DNA from: Marivivens niveibacter | GTDB lineage: Bacteria; Pseudomonadota; Alphaproteobacteria; Rhodobacterales; Rhodobacteraceae | Direction: 5' to 3' | Length of the DNA stretch: 64,000 bases | NCBI RefSeq assembly: GCF_002150005.2 | Contig: NZ_MSPP01000001.1 | Location: 1,115,293 to 1,179,292, forward strand | In this document: piece after piece, positions 48,466-57,915 of the stretch | Position numbering within the stretch: position 1 is the stretch's first letter | How the letters are laid out: every line of letters starts with the position of its first letter | Notes under the pieces: generated by a model | What the model was told of the DNA's origin: nothing | The model's input: the letters and a program-made list of their open reading frames with translations, nothing else | Database searches by the model: none | Program-made: the position numbers and the translations under genes

Positions 48466-50226
48466 TTACTCCGCTGCTTCGACGTCTTCGATATAGATAG
48501 GAAGCTGTACATCAAATACAGCCCCCCCATTTGCACCGTTATGTGCGGTGAGGCGACCCCCAAGGTCGTTCACAATGCCTGACGAAATCGCGAGGCCCAG
48601 CCCCACTCCTTCGCCCGGCTGTTTGGTGGTGTAGAAAGGTTCAAACAGCGCCTCTAGGTCTTCGATACCGGGGCCGTTGTCGCGCACAATCAGACGCACG
48701 GTGTCACCAACAGTCAGCTGAATTTCCACGGCTGGTTCATCGACACCTTTGGTTGCGTCCAATGCGTTGCGCATCAGATTGATCAACACCTGTTCTAACC
48801 GCAAACGGTCGCCGTAGATGTATGCTGGCTCTGTCGGGATCGTCTTTGTGATCGCGATCTTGCGGGCCTTCAGCTGCGGTTCCATCATCGACAGTGCGGT
48901 GGAAACGGCATCACGCACATCGACCTTTTCGAACGCGTCTTTGCCTTTGCGGGCATAGGATTTCAGCTGTTTTGTGATCGCCCCCATTCGGCCAATCAGG
49001 TCATCGATACGCTGGAATGATGATAACGCTTCGTCCACTCGGCGGCGTTGCAACAACAGTTTTGCACCTGCAAGATAGGTGCGCATCGCGGCCAAAGGTT
49101 GGTTCAGTTCGTGACTGACAGCTGCCGACATTTCACCCAAAGCCGCCAATTTCGATGATTGCGCCAGCGATTGTTCAGCAACCTCTAGCGTTTTTTCCAT
49201 CCGCTGACGTTCTGAGATTTCCCTTTGCAAACGGATATTTAGCGCACGCAGTTCAGCCGATTCACGTTGAAACACAACAACGCGCGATGCCGATTTGCGT
49301 GACGATACCCAAAAGGCAAGCGCCAGCAATATCGCAAAACCCATGATTTCCAGCGCCAGAACGCCGTTCACCTTTTCCCGCACAGAACTGTAGGTGGTGA
49401 AACTGACCATGCGCCAGCCTTGGAACGGAACGCGGGCTTCGCGGCGCATCACCGCCTCGCCTCGCAGATAGGTATCAATGGGCGACACGGCCCAATCGCG
49501 GTTGAATGCACTAAAGGCACGATCGATGGCATCGGATGGGGTGAGAGCCGTAAGCGCATCGCCTTCACTCATGCCGCGCCATTGCGGTTCGGTCGTCAAT
49601 ACAATCGTGCCTTCGCTGTCAGTAACGAACACAGCGTCCGAAATACTTGCCCAGCTTCGCTCTAGCTTTTGCAGGTCAACCTCAACCGTGATGACACCCA
49701 ATAGACCTGTCGCGTCTTCCATCCTGCGTGAATAGACGAAGGCATATCCGCCGGATTCGCCCTGCACTGTGGTGAAAATCGTGGCGTTAGACCGCAGCGC
49801 ATTAACGTAATACGGGTCCGTGCGGTGGTTTTCGCCCAATCGGTTACGATCCGTTGCGGCGACAGTGCGACCGTCTTTGTCCAACAACATCAAAGACGCA
49901 GCGCCGATTTCATCGACGAAAGACAGCAACCGCTGGGTGGACAGCGTATATTCAGCGCCTTGAAGCGCGCGCAGCAATTCAGGATCACGCGCCAGCAACT
50001 GCGGCACAATCGAATTGCGCTGAAGTTCGGAAATCAAGTTACCGACATATAGCGTCATCCGCACTTCAGCGCGGTTGCGGGTGCTTTCGGTAAAACGCTC
50101 TGTCAGTAGAAGGTTGGTGAAATACACCACCCCGACCGCAATCATTACGAACAAAGTAAAGGCAAGCCGGTTAATCCAGCGCCCTAATTTGATACGATTT
50201 ACTCGGTTCACGGGGTTATCACGCAT
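48466..50226 (-). CDS. dctB: DctB-like sensor histidine kinase
   Basis: 586 residues. Two transmembrane helices (~20-42 and ~290-312) flank a periplasmic double-Cache sensory domain. The cytosolic part has a coiled-coil, the H-box LGEMSAAVSHELNQPLAAM, and ATP-binding boxes with DNGPGI and GVGLGLAISSGIV. This is the C4-dicarboxylate sensor family DctB. Paired with the downstream dctD-like gene. It lies 35 bases after purQ, with which it could be cotranscribed. Confidence 0.92.
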   Translation of the reverse strand: MRDNPVNRVNRIKLGRWINRLAFTLFVMIAVGVVYFTNLLLTERFTESTRNRAEVRMTLYVGNLISELQRNSIVPQLLARDPELLRALQGAEYTLSTQRLLSFVDEIGAASLMLLDKDGRTVAATDRNRLGENHRTDPYYVNALRSNATIFTTVQGESGGYAFVYSRRMEDATGLLGVITVEVDLQKLERSWASISDAVFVTDSEGTIVLTTEPQWRGMSEGDALTALTPSDAIDRAFSAFNRDWAVSPIDTYLRGEAVMRREARVPFQGWRMVSFTTYSSVREKVNGVLALEIMGFAILLALAFWVSSRKSASRVVVFQRESAELRALNIRLQREISERQRMEKTLEVAEQSLAQSSKLAALGEMSAAVSHELNQPLAAMRTYLAGAKLLLQRRRVDEALSSFQRIDDLIGRMGAITKQLKSYARKGKDAFEKVDVRDAVSTALSMMEPQLKARKIAITKTIPTEPAYIYGDRLRLEQVLINLMRNALDATKGVDEPAVEIQLTVGDTVRLIVRDNGPGIEDLEALFEPFYTTKQPGEGVGLGLAISSGIVNDLGGRLTAHNGANGGAVFDVQLPIYIEDVEAAE

Positions 50227-50261
50227 GGGGCGATGTTACGCTCGCCCCACGCAATGCTCAA

Positions 50262-50927
50262 TCAGGCGCTGACCAGTTGGTCCAGCAAAGAGCGGAAAAG
50301 CGCCTGTCCATCGGTGCCGCCATGATCCGCGTCAACAGCACGTTCTGGGTGTGGCATCATGCCAAGAACGCGGCGGTTGTCCGACAGAACGCCAGCGATA
50401 TCCGCACGGGCGCCATTTGGGTTGTCTGTGTAGGTAAACGCGATCTGACCTTCGCCCTGCAGACGTGCCAGGGTTTCATCGTCACAGAAATAGTTGCCAT
50501 CGTGGTGCGCAACGGGGATGTCGATGATCTGACCTTGGGTATAAGCCGAGGTAAACGCGCTATCGGTGGTTTCGACTTTTAGGCCGACCGATTTGCAAAC
50601 GAATTTCAGACCAGCGTTGCGCATCAGCGCGCCGGGCAGCAGGCGGGTTTCGGTCAGAACCTGAAAACCGTTGCAAACGCCCAAGGCATAACCACCTGCA
50701 TGAACGTGATCGATCAGGCCTTTGCACACTGGCGATTGCGCTGCAATCGCGCCGCAGCGCAGGTAGTCGCCAAACGAAAAACCGCCCGGAACAGCAACCA
50801 GATCAACCTTCGGTAGTTCGGCGTCTTTGTGCCAAACGACGGTGACGTCTGCGCCGGCTTGTTCCAGTGCAACCGCCATGTCGCGGTCGCAGTTGGAACC
50901 CGGAAATTGAAGAACCGCCGCCTTCAT
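50262..50927 (-). CDS. purQ: Phosphoribosylformylglycinamidine synthase subunit PurQ
   Basis: 221-residue glutaminase subunit of FGAM synthase in purine biosynthesis. [17 protein letters not shown], the nucleophile cysteine in GVCNGFQVL, and [10 protein letters not shown] with the catalytic histidine and glutamate are present. The start at 50927 overlaps the purS stop (TAATG). The large subunit gene purL, often adjacent, is not in this cluster. Confidence 0.97.
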   Translation of the reverse strand: MKAAVLQFPGSNCDRDMAVALEQAGADVTVVWHKDAELPKVDLVAVPGGFSFGDYLRCGAIAAQSPVCKGLIDHVHAGGYALGVCNGFQVLTETRLLPGALMRNAGLKFVCKSVGLKVETTDSAFTSAYTQGQIIDIPVAHHDGNYFCDDETLARLQGEGQIAFTYTDNPNGARADIAGVLSDNRRVLGMMPHPERAVDADHGGTDGQALFRSLLDQLVSA

Positions 50928-51157
50928 TACGACAGCTCCACCGTGTAGCTTTCGATAACCGTGTTCGCGAGCAGCTTTTCGCACATCTCTTTAACAGTCT
51001 CTTCGGACGTGCCTTCGGCAAGGTCCAGTTCGATCACTTTACCCTGACGCACACCTTCGACACCGTCGAAACCGATCGCGCCCAAAGCATGGCGAACAGC
51101 TTCGCCCTGTGGGTCCAGAACGCCATTTTTCAGCATGACATGCACACGAGCTTTCAT
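50927..51157 (-). CDS. purS: Phosphoribosylformylglycinamidine synthase subunit PurS
   Basis: 76-residue small subunit of the three-part FGAM synthase (PurSQL). [20 protein letters not shown] at the N-terminus and [11 protein letters not shown] match the family. It forms a dimer that bridges PurQ and PurL. Between purC and purQ, with a 1-bp overlap with purQ. Confidence 0.96.
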   Translation of the reverse strand: MKARVHVMLKNGVLDPQGEAVRHALGAIGFDGVEGVRQGKVIELDLAEGTSEETVKEMCEKLLANTVIESYTVELS

Positions 51158-51170
51158 CGGGTGTATCCTT

Positions 51171-51932
51171 TTAGTTGATCAAGGTAGGTTTGTTTGGGTG
51201 GGTCACGTTCGAAGGCAGAACGCCCAAACGTTTCGCAACTTCGGTATAGGCGTCGGTCAGGTTGCCCAGATCGCGACGGAATACGTCTTTGTCCAGTTTC
51301 TGGCCAGTTTCGATATCCCACAGGCGGCAGCTGTCTGGGCTGATCTCGTCCGCAACAACCAGACGCTGGAAATCGTTTTCCCAGACGCGGCCAATTTCGA
51401 TTTTGAAATCGATCAAACGGATGCCGACGCCGTGCATGACGCCCGAAAGGAAATCATTGACGCGCAGCGCCATCGAAACGATTTCGTCCAGTTCCTGCTG
51501 AGTAGCCCAGCCGAATGCCGCAATGTATTCTTCGGGCACCAGTGGATCGCCAAGCGAGTCGTCTTTGTACGAAAATTCAACGATCGGACGCGGCAGTTGC
51601 ATGCCCTCTTCCAATCCCAGACGTTTCGCCATGGAACCCGCCGCATAGTTACGAACGATGACTTCCAAAGGAACGATTTCCACCTGACGGCACAGCTGTT
51701 CGCGCATGTTCAGGCGTTTGATAAAGTGGGTCGGAATGCCAACAGCCTGAAGGCCAGTCATAAAGAATTCGGACAGGCGGTTGTTCAACACGCCTTTACC
51801 TTCGATCACGGCCTTTTTTTCGGCATTGAATGCGGTCGCATCATCTTTGAAATACTGAACGATGGTGCCAGGTTCGGGACCTTCGTAGATGATCTTTGCT
51901 TTGCCTTCGTAGATTTTGTTGCGACGCGCCAT
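51171..51932 (-). CDS. purC: SAICAR synthetase
   Basis: 253-residue enzyme joining aspartate to CAIR in purine synthesis. [18 protein letters not shown] at the N-terminus, [18 protein letters not shown], and [10 protein letters not shown] plus [15 protein letters not shown] are characteristic. The start at 51932 ([10 protein letters not shown]) was preferred over an ATG 31 codons upstream. First gene of the purC-purS-purQ group. Confidence 0.97.
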   Translation of the reverse strand: MARRNKIYEGKAKIIYEGPEPGTIVQYFKDDATAFNAEKKAVIEGKGVLNNRLSEFFMTGLQAVGIPTHFIKRLNMREQLCRQVEIVPLEVIVRNYAAGSMAKRLGLEEGMQLPRPIVEFSYKDDSLGDPLVPEEYIAAFGWATQQELDEIVSMALRVNDFLSGVMHGVGIRLIDFKIEIGRVWENDFQRLVVADEISPDSCRLWDIETGQKLDKDVFRRDLGNLTDAYTEVAKRLGVLPSNVTHPNKPTLIN

Positions 51933-52111
51933 GCGGGAATCCCTATGATTGCCGCAGTGACGCGGCGTGAGTCTTGGCCCCGCGTATAGGGCAAGCCCCC
52001 AAAAGCTGCAAGAATATGACGTCAATTAGATACGCAAATGGCCTGTCACCTTGGCACAAACTGTAGCGGCACCCATATCAATGGCATAACCACCCCTGAT
52101 CCGAGGCTATC

Positions 52112-52429
52112 ATGACCACCTTCGACGACCGCGAAAACGCCTTTGAAACCAAATTTGCCCATGATGCCGAATTGCAATTCAAAGCCGAGGCTCGGCGGAA
52201 CAAATTGATCGGCCTATGGGCGGCAAACCTGTTGGGAAAAACAGGAACAGATGCAGACGACTATGCCAAAGACGTCGTCAAAGCCGATTTTGAAGAGGTA
52301 GGCGATGAAGACGTCTATCGCAAACTGGCGTCTGACCTGGACGGAAAGGTTGACGAACAAACAATCCGGTCGAAAATGTCAGAGTTGCTAAAAGAAACCA
52401 AAATGCAAATTGCCGCCCAAAGCCAATAA
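52112..52429 (+). CDS. DUF1476 family protein (F1-ATPase zeta-subunit type)
   Basis: 105-residue acidic helical protein of the DUF1476 family: MTTFDDRENAFETKFAHDAE at the N-terminus, followed by RRNKLIGLWAANLLG. In Paracoccus denitrificans, members of this family are the zeta subunit that inhibits ATP hydrolysis by F1-ATPase through its N-terminus. Function here is assigned by family. Divergent from purC with a 180-base gap. No other ATPase gene is nearby. Confidence 0.88.
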   Translation: MTTFDDRENAFETKFAHDAELQFKAEARRNKLIGLWAANLLGKTGTDADDYAKDVVKADFEEVGDEDVYRKLASDLDGKVDEQTIRSKMSELLKETKMQIAAQSQ

Positions 52430-52513
52430 AACGTCGCTTTTGATCCACGGTGCGGCGGGTCCATCCGATTACCGGCCATGGCATAAGGCTATAAGGATTT
52501 AAAATAGTGAACA

Positions 52514-52530
52514 CCCCGTGTAATGCGGGG
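52514..52530 (+). promoter_or_regulatory. Hairpin upstream of the homocysteine methyltransferase gene
   Basis: CCCCG-TGTAATG-CGGGG, located 35 bases before the ATG at 52565. No T-run, so not a terminator. It does not match the known SAM riboswitch patterns I could recall. Function unknown. Confidence 0.3.
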
Positions 52531-52564
52531 CAAAATATGATTCTTGGCTTCTATGGGGTCCAAC

Positions 52565-53572
52565 ATGACAAACGCCCTTTCCAAACTTCTTGAAACGCGC
52601 GACTGGCTGCTGGCCGATGGCGCGACGGGGACGAATTTGTTCAACATGGGCCTTAGCTCGGGTGATGCGCCCGAACTGTGGAACGTGGATGAACCAGAAA
52701 AGATCAAAGCGCTATATTCTGGCGCAATTGATGCTGGTTCGGACCTGTTTCTGACCAACACCTTTGGCGGCAACGCATCGCGCCTGAAACTGCACGACGC
52801 CCAAAGCCGCGTTCGCGAACTGAACCGCGCAGGCGCTGAATTGGGCCGCGAATTGGCGGACAAAGCGGGCCGCCCAGTGATCGTCGCAGGCTCTGTCGGG
52901 CCAACGGGTGAAATCATGGCGCCAATGGGCAGCCTGACCCACGAACTGGCAGTTGAGATGTTCCACGAACAGGCCGAAGGCCTGAAAGAAGGCGGCGTAG
53001 ACCTTTTGTGGGTCGAAACCATTTCCGCCTCAGAAGAATACAAAGCTGCAGCCGAGGCCGCGAAACTGGCTGGTATGCCATGGGCTGGCACCATGTCGTT
53101 CGACACGGCAGGCCGAACCATGATGGGCATCACGAGTGCAGATCTGGCGAAACTGGTCGGCAAACTGGATCACCAACCACTGGCGTTCGGCGCAAACTGC
53201 GGTGTTGGCGCGTCCGACCTGCTGCGCACCGTTTTGGGCTTTGCCGCGACAGGCACCGAAACCCCGATCATCGCCAAAGGTAACGCAGGCATCCCCAAAT
53301 ACCACGACGGCCACATCCACTATGACGGCACCCCTGAACTGATGGGCGACTATGCCGTTCTGGCCCGCGATTGCGGCGCGACCATCATCGGTGGCTGCTG
53401 TGGCACCACGCCAGAACATCTGGCCGCTATGAAAGAGGCGCTGGAAACCCGTCCACGCGGCGACCGTCCGTCGCTGGATGAAATCGCCGAAAAACTGGGT
53501 GGGTTTTCGTCCCAGTCCGACGGCACCGATGACAGCGGACCCGAACGCCGCAAATCCCGCCGCCGCGGATAA
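52565..53572 (+). CDS. bmt: Homocysteine S-methyltransferase family protein (betaine-type, Bmt)
   Basis: 335-residue zinc-dependent methyltransferase with the single homocysteine-binding barrel. LLADGATGTNLFNMGLSSGD at the N-terminus, zinc ligands in GANCGVGASD and GGCCGTTPEH near residues 215 and 280. It matches alphaproteobacterial betaine-homocysteine methyltransferase-like proteins, and also the N-terminal module of MetH. The start at 52565 was chosen as the ATG nearest to GGGG; TTG 52544 and ATG 52553 are upstream alternatives. First of three genes with a corrinoid protein and a DUF1638 protein. Confidence 0.88.
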   Translation: MTNALSKLLETRDWLLADGATGTNLFNMGLSSGDAPELWNVDEPEKIKALYSGAIDAGSDLFLTNTFGGNASRLKLHDAQSRVRELNRAGAELGRELADKAGRPVIVAGSVGPTGEIMAPMGSLTHELAVEMFHEQAEGLKEGGVDLLWVETISASEEYKAAAEAAKLAGMPWAGTMSFDTAGRTMMGITSADLAKLVGKLDHQPLAFGANCGVGASDLLRTVLGFAATGTETPIIAKGNAGIPKYHDGHIHYDGTPELMGDYAVLARDCGATIIGGCCGTTPEHLAAMKEALETRPRGDRPSLDEIAEKLGGFSSQSDGTDDSGPERRKSRRRG

Positions 53573-53693
53573 AAAACGACGCGCGACAATACGCCCGTCG
53601 TTTCCGGCACAACCAAAGTCGCAATCGGTTCAGACCGATTGCCGCTTTGGCCGCATCTAGAATAAAACAACGATGTGCATGAAAGCGATTGCC

Positions 53694-54392
53694 ATGTCTG
53701 AAGATGATGATCTGATCCTGTCCGACCTGAACGACGAAGAGCTTGTCGAACAAATGTTCGACGACCTTTACGATGGTCTGAAAGAAGAAATCGAAGAAGG
53801 CGTTAACATCCTTCTTGAACGCGGTTGGGCCCCCTACCGCATCCTGACCGAAGCCTTGGTTGGCGGCATGACCATCGTCGGCAAAGATTTCCGCGACGGT
53901 ATCCTGTTCGTGCCAGAGGTTCTGCTGGCGGCAAACGCGATGAAGGGCGGCATGGCTATCCTGAAACCGCTGCTGGCTGAAACCGGCGCGCCGCGCGTTG
54001 GCAAAATGGTCATCGGCACCGTTAAAGGCGACATTCACGACATCGGCAAAAACCTTGTTTCCATGATGATGGAAGGCGCAGGTTTCGAAGTTGTCGATCT
54101 GGGCATCAACAACGCGGTCGAAGCATACCTAGAAGCGCTCGAAGCTGAAAAGCCAGACATCCTAGGCATGTCCGCTCTGCTGACCACCACCATGCCTTAT
54201 ATGAAAACTGTCATCGACACGATGGTCGAACAAGGTATCCGCGATGACTATGTCGTTCTGGTTGGCGGCGCCCCACTGAACGAAGAATTCGGTCGCGCGA
54301 TCGGCGCTGACGCCTATTGCCGTGACGCAGCTGTTGCTGTGGAAACCGCGAAAACCTTTGTCACGCGTCGTCACAACCAAATGAATGCCTGA
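53694..54392 (+). CDS. Corrinoid (B12-binding) methyltransfer protein
   Basis: 232 residues in two parts. A helical cap (~1-85) of the methionine-synthase type contains FRDGILFVPEVLLAANAM. The Rossmann B12 domain follows, with the cobalt-ligand motif GDIHDIGKN near residue 110 and the DLG/GGAPL elements. Such proteins carry a methyl group on the cobalt between separate methyltransferases. The start at 53694 fits homologues (MSEDDD). It overlaps the DUF1638 gene by 8 bases. With bmt it rebuilds two of the MetH modules as separate proteins. Confidence 0.9.
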   Translation: MSEDDDLILSDLNDEELVEQMFDDLYDGLKEEIEEGVNILLERGWAPYRILTEALVGGMTIVGKDFRDGILFVPEVLLAANAMKGGMAILKPLLAETGAPRVGKMVIGTVKGDIHDIGKNLVSMMMEGAGFEVVDLGINNAVEAYLEALEAEKPDILGMSALLTTTMPYMKTVIDTMVEQGIRDDYVVLVGGAPLNEEFGRAIGADAYCRDAAVAVETAKTFVTRRHNQMNA

Positions 54393-55014
54393 TCTTAACG
54401 ATCAGTCGCTAACGATTGACGGCCTCGCTCCGAATGGGCGGGGCCGTGTTTTAATTATCGCCTGCGGGGCTTTGGCCCATGAGATTTTGGCGATCAAACG
54501 CATGAATGGTCTGGATCACCTAGACTTACAATGCCTGCCCGCGATCCTGCACAACCACCCCGAACGCATCACCGACGCCGTGCGGGATGCTGTTGAAAAA
54601 CACCGCGCTGATTACGACCGCGTATTTGTGGCCTATGCCGATTGCGGCACAGGCGGATTGCTGGAAATGGCCTGCGCTGACATGGGCGTGGGCATGATCC
54701 GTGGCCCGCATTGCTATGCCTTTTTCGACGGCGTGGACCAGTTTGAATCCCGCGGCGAAGTCACCGCGTTTTTCCTGACCGATTTTTTAGCGCGTCAGTT
54801 TGATGCCTTTGTCTGGAAACCTTTGGGGTTGGATAAACACCCCGAGCTGTTATCCCTGTATTTCGGCAATTACGACAAACTGGTCTATCTGGCCCAAATC
54901 GACGATCCCGAGCTGGACGATCTAGCCCGCAAACACGCGGATCGGATGGGGCTGGCCTATGAACGCCGGTTCACGGGCTATGGCGAATTGGAAACGGCGA
55001 TCAAACACGCATGA
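54385..55014 (+). CDS. DUF1638 family protein
   Basis: 209 residues with the DUF1638 pattern: VLIIACGALAHEILAIKRM near residue 25, HNHPERITDAV, YADCGTGGLL near residue 95 and GPHCYAFFDG. Several conserved cysteines and histidines suggest a metal or cofactor site. DUF1638 genes are found beside corrinoid methyltransfer genes in several bacteria, but no activity is established. Coupled to the corrinoid gene by an 8-base overlap. It may be a methyltransferase partner or a reactivase; both are guesses. Confidence 0.8.
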   Translation: MPDLNDQSLTIDGLAPNGRGRVLIIACGALAHEILAIKRMNGLDHLDLQCLPAILHNHPERITDAVRDAVEKHRADYDRVFVAYADCGTGGLLEMACADMGVGMIRGPHCYAFFDGVDQFESRGEVTAFFLTDFLARQFDAFVWKPLGLDKHPELLSLYFGNYDKLVYLAQIDDPELDDLARKHADRMGLAYERRFTGYGELETAIKHA

Positions 55015-55095
55015 CGCGTTTTGAAACGAAATGCCATCCACCCATTGTAGTTGCAATTCAACCGTCTAACGTGGCGCCGTTACGGAGGAGCCATA

Positions 55096-55581
55096 ATGTC
55101 CAGTGAACTGATTTCTGCCATTACGAACCAAGAAAAGCGTCTGGTTTTGGATGCTTTTGACGAAAACATCGCCTTTGAATTGGGCTGTGCATTGCGGGCC
55201 CGCGCCGCCGCTATGAAAGCCCCCGTCAGCATCGAAATTCGCTCTGCTTCGCGGCGCTATTTCTTTGCCACGCTGCCTGGCGCGACGCCAGAAAATCAGG
55301 ACTGGGGCCGCCGCAAGATCAACACGGTCCTACGCACCTACAAATCATCCATGCGCGCCGGTCTGGAATATAACGCCGAAGGCCGCGAACAATGGCCCGA
55401 CGTCGGCCTGCGCTACGAAGATTTCGTCATCCACGGCGGAGGGTTTCCGATCTTCGTGAAAAATGCCGGCTTTGTTGCGGCGATTGGCATTTCCGGTCTG
55501 CCGTCGATCGAAGACCACGAAATTTCGACCGCAACACTGGCCGAATGGATCGGGATCACATTGGATCCCCTACCCCGTTAA
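55096..55581 (+). CDS. UPF0303/DUF336-type heme-degrading-like protein
   Basis: 161 residues with the UPF0303 (DUF336-related) pattern: FELGCALRARAAAMKAPVSI, FFATLPGATPENQDWGRRK and HGGGFPIFVKNAGFVAAIGI. Family members include GlcG/HbpS-like proteins that bind heme or act as chaperone-like factors; the exact role is unknown. ATG 55096 has GGAGGAG upstream. Its stop overlaps the sufE stop in a convergent arrangement. Confidence 0.82.
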   Translation: MSSELISAITNQEKRLVLDAFDENIAFELGCALRARAAAMKAPVSIEIRSASRRYFFATLPGATPENQDWGRRKINTVLRTYKSSMRAGLEYNAEGREQWPDVGLRYEDFVIHGGGFPIFVKNAGFVAAIGISGLPSIEDHEISTATLAEWIGITLDPLPR

Positions 55582-55985
55582 GCTGCAGCGGCGGTCTGAC
55601 GAATGCGTTCGATCATCGCACGCACGCCGTTGGATCGCTGCGCCGAGAGATGTTCGTTCAGGCCCAATCGGCCCAGTTCTGCATGGGCGTCAATCTTGTT
55701 CACCTCGGCCACGGGGACGCCAGAATACAGCGCGTGCAGCACAGCAATCAGGCCGCGGACGATCATCGCATCGCTATCACCTTTGAACGTGAACACACCG
55801 CCGTCAGTGTTAGGCACCAACCACACCTGACTTGCACAGCCGTCAACTTTGGTTGCGGGAACCTTGAACGCATCGTCCAGTGGCGGCATTGCTTTGCCCA
55901 TGTCAATCACGTGACGATAACGGTCTTCCCAATCGTCCAGAAAATCAAAGGTGTCTGCGATTTCTTCAAAGGCGTCGGTGGCCAT
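55578..55985 (-). CDS. sufE: Cysteine desulfuration protein SufE
   Basis: 135-residue sulfur-acceptor partner of SufS. The catalytic cysteine is in KVDGCASQVW near residue 50, and GLIAVLHALYSG is the conserved core. It receives persulfide from SufS and hands it to SufB. It is encoded about 50 kb from the suf operon of this window. A promoter with CCC-TAAGTC is just upstream. Confidence 0.96.
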   Translation of the reverse strand: MATDAFEEIADTFDFLDDWEDRYRHVIDMGKAMPPLDDAFKVPATKVDGCASQVWLVPNTDGGVFTFKGDSDAMIVRGLIAVLHALYSGVPVAEVNKIDAHAELGRLGLNEHLSAQRSNGVRAMIERIRQTAAAA

Positions 55986-56014
55986 GGCTCGGTCCCTTCT
56001 TTGTCTTACCTTTG

Positions 56015-56043
56015 GACTTAGGGTGCTATGGCCAAAACGTCCA
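56015..56043 (-). promoter_or_regulatory. Candidate promoter of sufE
   Basis: Minus strand TGGACG (56043-56038), 17-base spacer ending CCC, TAAGTC (56020-56015). It lies 30 bases before the sufE ATG at 55985. Confidence 0.5.
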
Positions 56044-56108
56044 GAGGATGCTTTCCAACAGGATCAGTTTCGTCTACCAATTTTGCAAATGACGAAAAGA
56101 GGTACGAC

Positions 56109-56576
56109 ATGTTGCGGCAAATCGGTTTGGCAGCTTGCGTTTTAATCACCATCTCGGGCTGCGCCCGCATTTCGCAATCGCGCCTTAACCCGTTGAACTG
56201 GTTCGGTCCGGCCGAACCTGCCGCAGTCGCGACCGAAGAAACGGTCATCCGACCATTGATCCCCCAAAATCGTGCGATTGTCTTTGTTGACGAACGCGTT
56301 CCTGCAGATCAGGTTACTAGCCTTGCGATCGAACGTACAAACGACGGTGCCATTATTCGTGCAACCGCGCTGGTAACTGGACAGCCCTACAACGCAGAGC
56401 TGGTTTTGCTAGGTCTAGAAAACGGCACAGCGACATATGCATTCGTGACAGAACGCGGCGCATCAACTGGCCAGCAGTCCGTCACAGTCGCAAAATCCAT
56501 AGACACCGCTGAACTGGCCCAAATCCGCCGCGTTGTGGTTCAGGGGCAGAACGGGTCGCTTCAAACGACCCGCTGA
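56109..56576 (+). CDS. Lipoprotein of unknown function
   Basis: 155 residues from ATG 56109 (GAGG eight bases before the start). Signal peptide MLRQIGLAACVLITISGC with lipid cysteine at residue 18. The mature part has no recognised domain and is moderately beta-rich. Its promoter region lies between 55986 and 56108, overlapping that of sufE. The stop at 56576 is 3 bases from the rnd stop, convergent. Confidence 0.75.
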   Translation: MLRQIGLAACVLITISGCARISQSRLNPLNWFGPAEPAAVATEETVIRPLIPQNRAIVFVDERVPADQVTSLAIERTNDGAIIRATALVTGQPYNAELVLLGLENGTATYAFVTERGASTGQQSVTVAKSIDTAELAQIRRVVVQGQNGSLQTTR

Positions 56577-56578
56577 TC

Positions 56579-57736
56579 TTACAATTTGATTGTGATGACG
56601 TCGTTGCCTTTGGTCGCAAGGGCAATTTTACCTGCGCACAGCTCTAACGCTTCTTCGCCAAAAACCTCGCGACGCCAACCAGTTAGAGCCTTTACATCAC
56701 GTTCACCTGCCGCGATTGCGTCCAGATCAGCAGATGTTGCAATCAATTTCTGCGCAACGCCTTCGGTTTCTGCTTTGGCCTTTAGCAGTACGCGCAAAAG
56801 ATCGGCCAATGCTGGATTAACCTGTAGTTTTTCACGCGTCTGATCGGGCTTGGGCGCGTCTTCGGGTTTGACAGCCAGACCGGTTTTAATCGCGGTCAGA
56901 ATACCGTCAGCAATTTCGCCCTTGCGTGCCTCGCGCAGCAGCAGTCGAGACCGGTTCAAATCTTTTTCTGATTCAGGTTTGGTCGATGCCAACTCTACCA
57001 GCGCGTCGTCTTTGAAAACGCGACTACGTGGAATGTTGCGCGATTGGGCGTATCCTTCGCGGAAACGAGCCAGCTCGCGCACAATGGCCAGAAAACGGCC
57101 AGAACTGGTGCGGGTTTTCACGCGTTTCCACGCATCGTCGGGGTGCGATACATAGGTTTGTGGATCGTTTAGCACGGCCATTTCTTCGGAAACCCAACGG
57201 GCGCGGCCCGATTTCGCCAAACGCTTGGACAAAACTTCGTAAATATCGCGCAGATGCGTTACATCAGCGACCGCGTATTTCATTTGCGCATCCGTTAGCG
57301 GACGGCGCGACCAATCGGTGAAACGCGACGATTTATCCAGCGATGCATTGGCAATTTTACGCACCAGCGTTTCATAGCCAACCTGTTCGCCATAGCCGCA
57401 GACCATAGCGGCGACCTGAGTATCAAACAAAGGCGTCGGAATAAAACCAGCATCAACGAAAAAGATTTCCAGATCCTGACGCGCGGCATGGAATACTTTG
57501 ACCACGGTGGTGTTCCGGAACAGGTCATACATCGGTTCAAGAGACAGACCTTCGACCAACGGATCGACCAAAACAGCGTCCTCGCCTAGGTCATCCTGAT
57601 AGGCCATCTGGATCAGGCAAAGTTTCGAATAATATGTGCGTTCACGCAAAAATTCGGTGTCGACGGTCACATATGGGCGTTTTGCTGCTTCTTCGCAAAA
57701 GGCGGCCAACGCCTCGGTCGTTGTGATGGTCTTCAT
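56579..57736 (-). CDS. rnd: Ribonuclease D
   Basis: 385-residue 3'-5' exoribonuclease for tRNA maturation. The DEDDy exonuclease domain has VDTEFLRERTYY, FHAARQDLEIFF and the final MKYAVADVTHLRDIY. A HRDC domain follows at ~210-290. The length is usual for alphaproteobacterial RNase D. Confidence 0.95.
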   Translation of the reverse strand: MKTITTTEALAAFCEEAAKRPYVTVDTEFLRERTYYSKLCLIQMAYQDDLGEDAVLVDPLVEGLSLEPMYDLFRNTTVVKVFHAARQDLEIFFVDAGFIPTPLFDTQVAAMVCGYGEQVGYETLVRKIANASLDKSSRFTDWSRRPLTDAQMKYAVADVTHLRDIYEVLSKRLAKSGRARWVSEEMAVLNDPQTYVSHPDDAWKRVKTRTSSGRFLAIVRELARFREGYAQSRNIPRSRVFKDDALVELASTKPESEKDLNRSRLLLREARKGEIADGILTAIKTGLAVKPEDAPKPDQTREKLQVNPALADLLRVLLKAKAETEGVAQKLIATSADLDAIAAGERDVKALTGWRREVFGEEALELCAGKIALATKGNDVITIKL

Positions 57737-57885
57737 TTACTGCGGTATCTCTCGATCTTTTCACAGGTTGTGTAGATGAAATCGGACCGATTGGAAAGAT
57801 CACGACAGCATTTCAACCAAAAGCAGATTTAAAAACTAACATGGGTGAGTAAATTGACGATTATTAAACCTATAAGGGAGGAACA

Positions 57886-57912
57886 ATGCATTACTCATGG
57901 TGGAAGGAGTAA
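57886..57912 (+). CDS. Eight-codon upstream ORF before the Hint gene
   Basis: ATG 57886 follows a strong AAGGGAGG site and encodes MHYSWWKE, ending at TAA 57910-57912. The last codons AAG GAG also form the Shine-Dalgarno site of the Hint gene, whose ATG is 4 bases after the stop. Two adjacent Trp codons and the overlap suggest translational coupling or a tryptophan-sensing leader. No evidence beyond sequence. Confidence 0.45.
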   Translation: MHYSWWKE

Positions 57913-57915
57913 TCA

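Noticed and set aside
52430..52564. Possible SAM-type riboswitch upstream of bmt
   Set aside because: Only a CCCCG/CGGGG hairpin is present. The conserved cores of SAM-II and SAM/SAH riboswitches were not found.
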